NCBI GenBank assembly: GCA_945863085.1
Contig: CAMBCD010000014.1
Location: 1-17,467, forward strand
Direction of reading: 5' to 3'
Length of the DNA stretch: 17,467 nucleotides
Source of the DNA: Bordetella parapertussis
Lineage (GTDB): Bacteria; Pseudomonadota; Gammaproteobacteria; Burkholderiales; SG8-41
Below the pieces are notes generated by a model. The model was given only the letters and a program-made list of their open reading frames with translations. It had not been told where the DNA came from and did not search any database. Numbering within the stretch: position 1 is the first letter of the stretch; each line of letters starts with the position of its first letter. Positions 1 through 6,514 of the stretch are shown here, piece after piece. The position numbers and the translations under genes were made by a program.

Positions 1-169
1 TCGCCGGCCAGGTACTTTGCCAGCGCATGGTGATCGGTCCGGCCTGGGCCTTCGCAATCATCGGGAAACCGGCAATGGCGGCACCCGTGGTGGCAGCGGC
101 AGCACCGGTCAGGAATTTGCGCCGTGTCGGGCTGGCTTCTTTTTGCTTAACTTCCTGTTTCTTAATCAT
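1..169 (-). CDS. TRAP transporter solute-binding protein, DctP family (N terminus only, runs off the window)
   Basis: Only the first 56 codons are present. They start at the ATG whose complement is at 167-169 and leave the window at base 1. A strong Shine-Dalgarno (GGAGGAGA on the minus strand, complement at 173-180) sits 3-10 nt upstream and fixes the start. Residues 13-21 read SPTRRKFLT, a twin-arginine (Tat) motif. An Ala/Gly-rich hydrophobic stretch follows, with a likely cleavage site after AKAQA near residue 43. The mature start GPITMRWQSTWPA resembles DctP-type periplasmic receptors of TRAP transporters, which hand carboxylates to a DctQM membrane pair. It lies downstream of lutC on the same strand, so it may supply the substrate for the lut/mmsA block. 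The family call rests on about 13 mature residues plus the signal peptide. Another Tat-exported binding protein is possible. Confidence 0.7.
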   Translation of the reverse strand, partial: MIKKQEVKQKEASPTRRKFLTGAAAATTGAAIAGFPMIAKAQAGPITMRWQSTWPA

Positions 170-480
170 TTTTCTCCTCCAGATCACAATGACGACACGA
201 AACCGCAACGGGTACGCGCAAGTGCGTTATTGATTGAATTCATTTACACGCGCCCGTTACAACATGGGGAAATCACCAACGAACAACAAATTGGAACAAC
301 CGGAACCAGCAGATCCTCGGATTTCGCCATGTGCAAGGCGATATTGTGTGCTGGTCATCCTAGCGCCCGAAGCCGCCGAAATCAAGCCTGATATCCGGGT
401 CAGTGGCAGGCCGGTTTTAATGGGCAAACACTTACAGAATGCTGACTGAAATCCCTGCGGAATCAGACGGTTCGCAGGAC
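170..480. other. 311-bp intergenic region between lutC and the DctP-like gene
   Basis: No convincing gene is seen on either strand. The short ORFs crossing it on the plus strand have no ribosome binding site and run into antisense of the flanking genes. It holds the Shine-Dalgarno of the DctP-like gene (173-180) and a hairpin just after the lutC stop (454-478). The middle part is less GC-rich than the flanking genes and probably carries the DctP promoter. I could not find a clear -35/-10 pair or a sigma-54 site on the minus strand. Confidence 0.6.
454..478 (-). terminator. Weak hairpin after lutC, possible terminator
   Basis: CCTGCG (454-459) and CGCAGG (473-478) form a perfect 6-bp stem with a 13-nt loop, 3 nt beyond the lutC stop. 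On the minus strand it is followed by GATTTCAG rather than a solid T run. It may be only a partial terminator, or an RNA-stabilising hairpin separating lutC from the DctP-like gene. Confidence 0.3.
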
Positions 481-1128
481 TCAGTGCAACAACAGCAAGT
501 GCACCCGGTACGGACCGTGCGCCCCCAGCGTCACCGTTTGTTCGATGTCGGCCGTACGCGACGGCCCGGAAATGAAATTCACCGCCCGCGGCAGAGCGCC
601 CCGCTCACTGCGTAACAAGGCCCAGCCGTCTTCCATGCCGGTGACGATGCGGCTGCGCGGCACCACTGCAATATGGGTTTCCGGCAGCAGGCTGGCCGCG
701 GGGGGTGTTTCCAGCCCCGAACACATCATCAGCGTTCCGGTTTCAGCAAGCGCACAAAAAACGCCGGTGATGCCGACCAGGTCATCACCGCAGGCAGGAC
801 GGGTTTCTACCTTCAATCCCTGCCCGGCCCAGTCCAGCGCGGCAAACTCCGGCCAGCACACGGCTGACGGCGCGAGGCTCAGGCCGCGCAGATAACGCGC
901 CACGGCCGCGGGAATCTCCGCAACCGTTTTGACTTCATCGATGGTGGTCGCCAGGTTCAGTGCCCGATCACGAAAACGCGCCTCGATGTCGGCGTCGACC
1001 TGCGGCCGCGGTCCCTGCGGATGTGCCGCGATGTATTGCGCCACTGCATCGCGCTCTTCCGTGCGTACCGTAACCGCCCTGCCCTGTGCGGCGCGGATGC
1101 GGGCGATGATGTTGGCGCGCGCTGACAT
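481..1128 (-). CDS. lutC: LutC-like LUD domain protein (lactate utilisation protein C)
   Basis: This 215-residue protein belongs to the LUD (LutC/YkgG) family, a subunit of the LutABC iron-sulfur L-lactate oxidation system in Bacillus and many proteobacteria. The family core is visible: GVFCALAETGTLMMCSG near residues 122-138, then SLLPETHIAVVPRSRIV, and near the C terminus SGPSRTADIEQTVTLGAHGP. It contains no Fe-S cysteine motif, as expected for LutC. The start is taken at the ATG of MSARANIIARIRAAQGR. The frame stays open 29 codons further upstream, but that extension is encoded by an intergenic inverted repeat and looks non-coding. lutB lies on the same strand, with mmsA placed between the two. 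No lutA is seen, so the lactate assignment is a family inference and another hydroxy acid is possible. Confidence 0.85.
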   Translation of the reverse strand: MSARANIIARIRAAQGRAVTVRTEERDAVAQYIAAHPQGPRPQVDADIEARFRDRALNLATTIDEVKTVAEIPAAVARYLRGLSLAPSAVCWPEFAALDWAGQGLKVETRPACGDDLVGITGVFCALAETGTLMMCSGLETPPAASLLPETHIAVVPRSRIVTGMEDGWALLRSERGALPRAVNFISGPSRTADIEQTVTLGAHGPYRVHLLLLH

Positions 1129-1140
1129 GATTCTAGGATT

Positions 1141-1241
1141 GAGGAGCGAGGATTGTGGATTGAGGAAAGGCTGCCGCAATGGACACAGCGCGGCAATTCC
1201 CCCGCTTTCCCTCAATCCTCATTCCACAATCCTCCATCCTC
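1141..1241. repeat. Imperfect 26-bp inverted repeat between mmsA and lutC
   Basis: The arm at 1141-1166 matches the reverse complement of 1216-1241 at 23 of 26 positions, around a 49-nt spacer. Both arms are built from the short unit GAGGATTG or variants (GGATTGAGGA, GAGGATTGTGGA), so they are also internally repetitive and strongly purine/pyrimidine biased. It fills nearly the whole 115-bp gap between the mmsA stop and the lutC start, and transcribed it would form a long hairpin. There is no T run, so a classical terminator is unlikely. It looks like a copy of a dispersed intergenic repeat, or an RNA element setting lutC expression relative to mmsA. Confidence 0.7.
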
Positions 1242-1243
1242 AG

Positions 1244-2764
1244 TTACCCCAGCGTCGGCATGTTGAAGCCACCCGACACCGCCTTGTCATCCGGCCAGCG
1301 CGTGGTCACCACCTTGCCGCGGGTGTAGAAACGCACGCCCTCGGGACCATGCACATGCTGGTCGCCGAACAGCGAATTGCGCCAGCCGCCGAAGGAGTAA
1401 TAGGCGATCGGCACCGGGATCGGCACGTTGATGCCGACCATCCCTACTTCGATCTCGCGCTCGAAGCGGCGCGCAGCGCCACCGGAGCGGGTGAACACCG
1501 CCGTGCCGTTGGCATAGGGATTGGCATTGATCAATGCAATCGCCTCATCCAGCGACTTCACGCGCAGAACCACCAGCACCGGGCCGAAAATCTCGTCCCT
1601 GTAGATGCTCATGTCCGGTTTGACATGATCAAACAGTGACGCACCGATGAAAAAACCATCCTCATGGCCCGCGACCTTGATGCCACGACCATCGAGTACC
1701 AGCTTCGCGCCAGCGGCAACCCCCTGATCGACATAGCCCGAAATCCTGTCGCGATGTACGCGGCTGATCACCGGTCCCATGTCAGCGTCCTTCTGCTGCC
1801 CGGCGCCGATCTTGAGCTTGGCCGCTGCCGTTTTTAATTTGGCCACCAACTGGTCGGCAATGTCCTCGACCGCCACCACCGCGGAAATCGCCATGCAGCG
1901 TTCACCCGCCGACCCGTAGGCCGCACCGATCAGGCCGTCAGCGGCAAAATCAAGGTCGGCATCGGCCAGCACCACCGCATGATTCTTCGCGCCGCCCAGC
2001 GCCTGCACGCGTTTACCTTCTTTCGCACAGGTCTCGTAAATGTATTTGGCGATCGGCGTCGAACCGACAAAGGACACCGCCTTCACCAGCGGATGATGCA
2101 GCAGGGCATCGACCGCTTCCTTGTCGCCGTGCACGACGTTGAGCACGCCATCCGGCAAGCCGGCTTCCTTGAACAGTTCCGCCATGCGCATCGACGCCGA
2201 CGGCACTTTTTCCGAAGGCTTCAATACAAAAGTATTGCCGCAGGCAATCGCCACAGGGAGCATCCACAGCGGCACCATCACCGGGAAATTGAAGGGCGTG
2301 ATCCCCGTACACACGCCCAGCGGCTGGCGCAGCGAATGGGTATCAACACCAGTGCCGACATCTTCACTCATCTCGCCCTTCAGCAGATGCGGGATGCCCA
2401 TTGCGAATTCAACGACCTCGATGCCACGCTGCACCGAACCCATTGCATCGGCCAGCGTCTTGCCGTGTTCTTCGGTCACCAGTTTTGCCAGCTCTTCGTG
2501 ATGGGCGACCAGCAGTTCACGGAATTTCATCACGATGCGCGCACGCCGCAGCGGCGGCGTATCGCGCCAGGCCGGGAATGCACGCTGGGCCGAAGCGACG
2601 GCAGTATCGATATCACTCGCATTCGCCAGCGGCACCTGGCGGATGACTTTTCCGGTTGCCGGATTGGTCACGCCCGCGCTGCGGGTGGATGTTGCCACCT
2701 GCGCTTTGCCGTCTATCCAAAGGGGTACCACGGCAAGGGTATTCATGTCTGCTGGTTTGTTCAT
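1244..2764 (-). CDS. mmsA: CoA-acylating methylmalonate-semialdehyde dehydrogenase
   Basis: This 506-residue protein has the usual length of MmsA, an aldehyde dehydrogenase superfamily enzyme. MmsA converts (methyl)malonate semialdehyde, CoA and NAD+ to propionyl- or acetyl-CoA, CO2 and NADH in valine, beta-alanine or inositol breakdown. Visible signatures are GVCTGITPFNFPVMVPLWM, LKPSEKVPSASMRMAELFKEAG, QALGGAKNHAVV and GSAGERCMAIS with the catalytic cysteine at residue 290. The C-terminal part has EIFGPVLVVLRV and GINVPIPVPIAYYSFGGW, typical of MmsA rather than general aldehyde dehydrogenases. A GGAGAG Shine-Dalgarno precedes the chosen ATG; an ATG six codons later is an alternative. It starts 26 bp after lutB ends, so the two are probably co-transcribed. 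Its position between lutB and lutC is unusual. Confidence 0.95.
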   Translation of the reverse strand: MNKPADMNTLAVVPLWIDGKAQVATSTRSAGVTNPATGKVIRQVPLANASDIDTAVASAQRAFPAWRDTPPLRRARIVMKFRELLVAHHEELAKLVTEEHGKTLADAMGSVQRGIEVVEFAMGIPHLLKGEMSEDVGTGVDTHSLRQPLGVCTGITPFNFPVMVPLWMLPVAIACGNTFVLKPSEKVPSASMRMAELFKEAGLPDGVLNVVHGDKEAVDALLHHPLVKAVSFVGSTPIAKYIYETCAKEGKRVQALGGAKNHAVVLADADLDFAADGLIGAAYGSAGERCMAISAVVAVEDIADQLVAKLKTAAAKLKIGAGQQKDADMGPVISRVHRDRISGYVDQGVAAGAKLVLDGRGIKVAGHEDGFFIGASLFDHVKPDMSIYRDEIFGPVLVVLRVKSLDEAIALINANPYANGTAVFTRSGGAARRFEREIEVGMVGINVPIPVPIAYYSFGGWRNSLFGDQHVHGPEGVRFYTRGKVVTTRWPDDKAVSGGFNMPTLG

Positions 2765-2790
2765 GCTCTCTCCGAAATCCCTAATGCTTG

Positions 2791-4197
2791 TTATTTGTCT
2801 TGTTTTGCCTTGTACATCTCACGAAATGTCCTGCCTTCCGGCGCTGGAAAATCACGCCGGTCGGTCCATCCGCCGCCGAAGGGCAGGCTGCGGATCATAC
2901 CCTCCCGATTTGCCATCGCCTTCAGTGCACGCGCCTTGAGCCGGATCGTCACCCCGTACAAAGAGGGATGCTGCGCCAGCCAGCCCCACAAGCGCAATGC
3001 GGCGACCTCATGCCAGGGTTTCAGTCCCTGTTCAAACTGGCGTTCGCGCAGTTTGCGCAGCAGATCGGGCAGCGGAATTTTTACCGGGCAGGCGACACTG
3101 CACTGGCCGCACAGCGTCGATGCATTGGGCAGGTCGCGCGCATTCTCCAGCCCGATGTAGGTCGGCGTCAGGATCGCACCCATCGGCCCCGGATACACCC
3201 AGCCGTAGGCATGGCCGCCGACACTCTGGTACACCGGGCAATGGTTCATGCAGGCGCCGCAGCGGATGCAGCGCAGGATTTCCTGCAGGTCGCTGCCGAT
3301 CAGCTTCGTGCGTCCGGCATCGACCAGGATCACATGGAAATGTTCCGGCCCGTCGGGGTCACTGGCGCGGCGCGGGCCGGTGGTCACCGAGATGTAATTG
3401 GTGATGCTTTGCCCTGTGCCGTGGCGCGGCAGCAGGCGCAGCAGCGTGGTCACGTCCTCCAGCGTCGGCACCACTTTTTCAATGCCGGTGATCGCGACAT
3501 GCACGCGCGGCAGGGTGGTCACCATGCGTCCGTTGCCCTCGTTGGTGACGATCAGCGTCGACCCGGTTTCGGCGATGATGAAATTGGCGCCGGACACGCC
3601 CATGTCCGCTGACAGGAAATGCGGCCGCAGTTGTTCCCGCGCCTCGCGGCACAGCGCCGCGATGTCGGTCAGCCGCGGCGCGTTGTGCTTTTCCGCAAAC
3701 AGGTCCGACACTTCGTCTCGGGTCTTGTGCACCACGGGTGCGACAATATGCGACGGCGGCTCCTTCGCCAGCTGCAATATGTATTCGCCGAGGTCGGTTT
3801 CAACGACCTCCAGACCGGCGGCTTCCAGCGCATCATTCAGCCCGCATTCCTCGGTCACCATCGATTTCGACTTGATGACCTTGCGCACGCCGTGCTGCGC
3901 GGCGATTTCCCCGACAATGCGGTTGACGTCCTCGTGGGTCTCCGCCCAGTGCACCACCGTGCCGCGCGCGGCGGCATTGCGCTCAAAGGTTTCCAGCCAG
4001 ACGTCCAGATTGGCCAGCGCCCCGTCGCGGATGGCCGCAGCGGCATCCCGGATATCCGGGAAATTGTCCAGTTCGGCGACCCGGTCGGCGCGGCCTTTGA
4101 CAAAATTTCCTTGCAACTTCTTCAATGCACCTTGCAAACGCACGTCGGCCAGCTTGGCCCCGGCCCGCGCTTTGAAGTGCATGGAGGTGATTTGCAT
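2791..4197 (-). CDS. lutB: LutB-like iron-sulfur LUD protein (lactate utilisation protein B)
   Basis: This 468-residue protein has the two-part architecture of LutB: an N-terminal LUD domain (roughly residues 60-290, with FIIAETGSTLIVTNEGNGRM) and a ferredoxin-like C-terminal part. Cluster 1 is CIRCGACMNHCPVY with cysteines 310, 313, 316 and 320. Cluster 2 includes CGQCSVACPVKIP with cysteines 363, 366 and 370. LutB is thought to pass electrons from the oxidised hydroxy acid to the respiratory chain together with LutA and LutC. The start is taken at MQITSMHFKARAG; a second ATG five codons in is equally possible, and neither has a strong Shine-Dalgarno. The frame is open for another 279 codons upstream, but that stretch is antisense to nasT and its leader and is not part of the gene. 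It is first in the minus-strand block and divergent from nasT across 63 bp. Confidence 0.92.
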   Translation of the reverse strand: MQITSMHFKARAGAKLADVRLQGALKKLQGNFVKGRADRVAELDNFPDIRDAAAAIRDGALANLDVWLETFERNAAARGTVVHWAETHEDVNRIVGEIAAQHGVRKVIKSKSMVTEECGLNDALEAAGLEVVETDLGEYILQLAKEPPSHIVAPVVHKTRDEVSDLFAEKHNAPRLTDIAALCREAREQLRPHFLSADMGVSGANFIIAETGSTLIVTNEGNGRMVTTLPRVHVAITGIEKVVPTLEDVTTLLRLLPRHGTGQSITNYISVTTGPRRASDPDGPEHFHVILVDAGRTKLIGSDLQEILRCIRCGACMNHCPVYQSVGGHAYGWVYPGPMGAILTPTYIGLENARDLPNASTLCGQCSVACPVKIPLPDLLRKLRERQFEQGLKPWHEVAALRLWGWLAQHPSLYGVTIRLKARALKAMANREGMIRSLPFGGGWTDRRDFPAPEGRTFREMYKAKQDK

Positions 4198-4260
4198 GGG
4201 CCCTAGTATATAGCGCCGGAATACCCCCCTTTCTGGTACGCATTTTGCGAGGATACGGGC

Positions 4261-4833
4261 ATGAAAATCATGCTCTACGACGACGATCCGGAACGCTCCC
4301 TGTTCCTGCGCATGACGCTGGAGCGGCTGGGCCACGAGATCGTCGCCGAGATCGACAATGCCGGGAAGCTGTATGACGCCGTCCGCAGCCTCTCGCCGGA
4401 TGCCATCATCATCGACACCGACTCCCCCAGCCGCGACACGCTGGAACACCTGTGCCTGATCACCGAAAGCTGCCCCCGCCCGATCGTGATGTTCACCCAG
4501 GACGCCAAGCGCGAATCCATCCGCGAGGCGGTGCGCGCGGGGGTCACCGCCTACATCGTCGACGGCCTGGCTGCGGAACGCATCGAACCCATCATCGAAA
4601 CGGCCGTCGCCCGTTTTGAAGCCTTCCAGTCGGTGCAGACCGAACTCGCGCAGACCCGCAACAAACTCTCCGAACGCAAGCTGGTCGACCGCGCCAAGGG
4701 CATCCTGATGAAGGAAAAGAAGATTCCCGAAGACGAGGCCTACCGCCTGCTGCGCAAACTGGCGATGGACCGCAACGCCACCATCGGCTCGGTCGCCGAA
4801 CAGGTCATCACTTACGCCAAGCTGCTGGGCTGA
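4261..4833 (+). CDS. nasT: NasT, nitrate-responsive ANTAR antitermination regulator
   Basis: This 190-residue protein has an N-terminal receiver-like domain (residues 1-120) and a C-terminal ANTAR RNA-binding domain (about 125-188). The receiver keeps the acidic pocket (D7-D9) and the aspartate at the phospho-acceptor position (D52, in IIIDTDSPSRDTLEHL). In place of the conserved switch lysine it has AYIVDGL, as is usual in NasT/AmiR-type regulators that are not run by phosphorylation. The ANTAR segment reads ERKLVDRAKGILM, then EDEAYRLLRKLAMD. NasT family proteins bind hairpins in leader RNA and prevent terminator formation; the partner NasS normally holds NasT until nitrate or nitrite is present. 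GAGGA lies 7 nt before the ATG. The nrt-nas operon with a leader terminator follows directly. No nasS is visible in the window. Confidence 0.93.
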   Translation: MKIMLYDDDPERSLFLRMTLERLGHEIVAEIDNAGKLYDAVRSLSPDAIIIDTDSPSRDTLEHLCLITESCPRPIVMFTQDAKRESIREAVRAGVTAYIVDGLAAERIEPIIETAVARFEAFQSVQTELAQTRNKLSERKLVDRAKGILMKEKKIPEDEAYRLLRKLAMDRNATIGSVAEQVITYAKLLG

Positions 4834-4858
4834 TTTCCTGCGCGTTTTCCCGTTTTGT

Positions 4859-4906
4859 TGTGCGCCGATGGTGCGCCGCATGTAATTGATGCACTGCAAT
4901 AGCGCA
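4859..4906 (+). promoter_or_regulatory. NtrC-like enhancer sites upstream of the nrtA promoter
   Basis: TGCACTGCAATAGCGCA (4890-4906) matches the NtrC dyad consensus TGCAC(C/T)A-N3-T(G/A)GTGCA at about 14 of 17 positions. A second, weaker element with a good half-site TGGTGCG (4869-4875) lies about 31 bp upstream, roughly three helical turns. Their centres are about 120 and 150 bp before the predicted transcription start, a normal enhancer position for sigma-54 promoters. The call is by eye. Confidence 0.55.
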
Positions 4907-4953
4907 TGCTGCGAAATCGGAGCACTTCCCATCATTAATAAAATAATAAATAA

Positions 4954-4966
4954 AAACAAATACTTA
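4954..4966 (+). promoter_or_regulatory. IHF-like site between enhancers and promoter
   Basis: AAACAAATACTTA matches the IHF core consensus WATCARNNNNTTR at all but one position. It sits in a very A/T-rich stretch (4931-4973) that stands out from its GC-rich surroundings. At about 60 bp before the predicted start it lies between the NtrC-like sites and the -24/-12 promoter, where IHF commonly bends DNA at sigma-54 promoters. Confidence 0.45.
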
Positions 4967-4993
4967 TGATTATCTCCCGGAAATTTCACCCGA

Positions 4994-5009
4994 TGGCACG
5001 GCGATTGCA
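4994..5009 (+). promoter_or_regulatory. Sigma-54 (-24/-12) promoter of the nrtA operon
   Basis: TGGCACGGCGATTGCA fits the RpoN consensus TGGCACG-N4-TTGCA exactly. The invariant GG (4995-4996) and GC (5007-5008) are separated by the required 10 nt. The predicted transcription start is near 5020, giving a leader of about 154 nt before nrtA. With the upstream NtrC-like and IHF-like sites this indicates nitrogen-limitation control of the whole nitrate operon. Confidence 0.85.
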
Positions 5010-5019
5010 ATGACTTGAA

Positions 5020-5173
5020 CCGCAAGCCGGCCAACGGCGGTCGGTTTCATAACAAGGGTGTTCGGGCATGCGCCATTTCGCGCGCGGCCTCGACACCCTT
5101 TTTTTATGGGCCCGAAACGGACCGGAACGCCGGTGAAATTTTTGAATTGTTAACCACAAGGGATGACTACTAC
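5020..5173 (+). promoter_or_regulatory. Transcribed nrtA leader, probable NasT antitermination target
   Basis: The roughly 154-nt leader has an early hairpin, GCCG (5026-5029) with CGGC (5035-5038) around a 5-nt loop. A strong intrinsic terminator follows (5054-5105), then about 70 nt leading to a modest Shine-Dalgarno AAGGGA (5158-5163) 10 nt before the nrtA ATG. A terminator ahead of the first gene beside nasT is the layout of ANTAR-controlled leaders. The known ANTAR target is two adjacent stem-loops with six-nt loops carrying A at position 1 and G at position 4. I could not identify that pattern with confidence by eye. Confidence 0.6.
5054..5105 (+). terminator. Intrinsic terminator inside the nrtA leader (attenuator)
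   Basis: AAGGGTGT (5054-5061) pairs perfectly with ACACCCTT (5093-5100), directly followed by a T run (seven T at 5099-5105). The stem can extend inward by a G-U wobble, one mismatch and a GGGC/GCC block. It lies downstream of the sigma-54 promoter and upstream of nrtA, so it would end transcripts before the operon unless antiterminated, presumably by NasT. Confidence 0.85.
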
Positions 5174-6475
5174 ATGGACAGCAAATTCGGCCCCACCAAT
5201 TCCTCACGGCGTTCGATGATCAAGACCGTTGCTGGCGTCGCAGCAGCCAGCCTCATTCCCGGCGGTTTTGCCAACGTGGCCAGGGCCCAGGCGAAACTGG
5301 AAACCACCGCAGCAAAGCTCGGCTTCATCGCCCTGACCGATGCCGCGCCGCTGTTCGTGGCCGACGAAAAGGGGTTTTTCAAGAAACACGGCATGACCGG
5401 CGTCGAAGTGCTGAAACAGGCTTCCTGGGGCGCCACCCGCGACAACATCGTGCTCGGCTCCGAGAAAAACGGCATTGACGGCGCGCACATCCTGACGCCG
5501 ATGCCCTACCTGATCTCCTCGGGCGCAATGACCGCCAACAACGTGCCGACTCCCATGTACATCCTGGCGCGGCTGAACCTCGCCGGCCAGTGCATTTCAG
5601 TGTCCAGCGAGTTTGCCAACCTTAAAGTGGGCGTGGACACCAAGGCATTCAAAACCGCGCTGATGGCGAAAAAAGCCAGCGGCAAGCCGATCAATGCGGC
5701 GATGACTTTCCCCGGCGGCACCCACGACATGTGGATCCGCTACTGGCTGGCCGCCGGCGGCATTGACCCGAACAAGGACATCAACACCATCGTCGTTCCG
5801 CCTGCGCAAATGGTCGCCAACATGAAGGTCGGCACCATGGACACCTTCTGCGTCTGCGAACCCTGGAACCACCAGCTGATCAACCAGAAAATCGGCTACA
5901 CCGCGATCACCACCGGCGAACTCTGGCACAACCATCCGGAGAAGGCCTTTGCCATGCGTTCGGCCTACGTCGACAAGAACCCGAACTCGTCCATGGCCCT
6001 GCTCAAGGCGGTGATGGAGGCACAGATGTTCTGCGATGACCCGAAAAACGCCCTCGAAGTCGCGACCATCTGCTCACAGCGCAAGTGGATCAACGCCCCG
6101 GTCGCGGACATCGCCGACCGTGTGCGCGGCGACTTCGACTACGGCACCGGCCGCGTGGTCAAGAACAGCCCGCAGAAAATGCGCTACTGGAACGACTTCG
6201 CCTCCTACCCGTACCAGAGCCACGACCTGTGGTTCCTCACCGAAAACATCCGCTGGGGTTATCTGCCGCAGAAAACCGACATGAACGCGCTGATCAAGAA
6301 AGTCAACCGCGAGGACCTGTGGCGCCAGGCGGCCAAGGAACTCGGCATACCCGCGGCGCAGATCCCGACATCCACTTCGCGCGGCGTCGAGAAGTTTTTC
6401 GACGGCAAGGTCTTCGATCCGAAAAACCCGATGGCCTACCTGAACAGCCTGCCGATCAAGGCGCTGAAGGGCTGA
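5174..6475 (+). CDS. nrtA: Nitrate-binding periplasmic protein of an ABC transporter, NrtA/CmpA family
   Basis: This 433-residue protein has the usual size of NrtA/CmpA solute-binding proteins. Residues 11-17 (SRRSMIK) form a Tat motif, followed by VAGVAAASLIPGGFANVARAQ with cleavage probably after ARA near residue 38. The mature protein has the family pattern IALTDAAPLFVADEKGFFKKHG, GIDGAHILTPMPYLIS, TFPGGTHDMWIRYWLAAGG and DTFCVCEPWNHQL. It captures nitrate or nitrite in the periplasm for NrtB and NrtD. The ATG at 5174 is chosen because the upstream extension of the frame begins before the predicted transcription start and contains the leader terminator. The export signal argues against this being NasS, the cytoplasmic relative that partners NasT. 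It is first in the operon, behind a sigma-54 promoter and attenuator. Confidence 0.93.
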   Translation: MDSKFGPTNSSRRSMIKTVAGVAAASLIPGGFANVARAQAKLETTAAKLGFIALTDAAPLFVADEKGFFKKHGMTGVEVLKQASWGATRDNIVLGSEKNGIDGAHILTPMPYLISSGAMTANNVPTPMYILARLNLAGQCISVSSEFANLKVGVDTKAFKTALMAKKASGKPINAAMTFPGGTHDMWIRYWLAAGGIDPNKDINTIVVPPAQMVANMKVGTMDTFCVCEPWNHQLINQKIGYTAITTGELWHNHPEKAFAMRSAYVDKNPNSSMALLKAVMEAQMFCDDPKNALEVATICSQRKWINAPVADIADRVRGDFDYGTGRVVKNSPQKMRYWNDFASYPYQSHDLWFLTENIRWGYLPQKTDMNALIKKVNREDLWRQAAKELGIPAAQIPTSTSRGVEKFFDGKVFDPKNPMAYLNSLPIKALKG

Positions 6476-6514
6476 TCACGCCACGACCGATTGAATGCCA
6501 ACCAGGAACCCGCC

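Noticed and set aside
1129..1215. N-terminal extension of lutC by 29 codons.
   Set aside because: It is encoded by the spacer of the inverted repeat, has no ribosome binding site, and the LUD family start matches the downstream ATG.
1979..3160. Long plus-strand frame across mmsA and lutB.
   Set aside because: It is antisense to two well-supported genes, with His/Arg-rich composition typical of shadow frames.
5011..5025. CTTG-AACCG-CAAG hairpin as part of the NasT target.
   Set aside because: Its 5' arm lies before the predicted transcription start, so it would not be transcribed.
4198..5034. Upstream extension of the lutB frame, which would give a 747-residue protein.
   Set aside because: The extension is antisense to nasT and its leader, has no LutB-like sequence, and arises from GC-rich codon shadowing.
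5015..5173. N-terminal extension of nrtA from a TTG.
   Set aside because: The TTG lies before the predicted sigma-54 transcription start, and the extension contains the leader terminator; the Tat signal begins at the later ATG.
5174..6475. Considered whether this gene is nasS rather than nrtA.
   Set aside because: It has a clear Tat signal peptide and heads a transporter operon; NasS is cytoplasmic.
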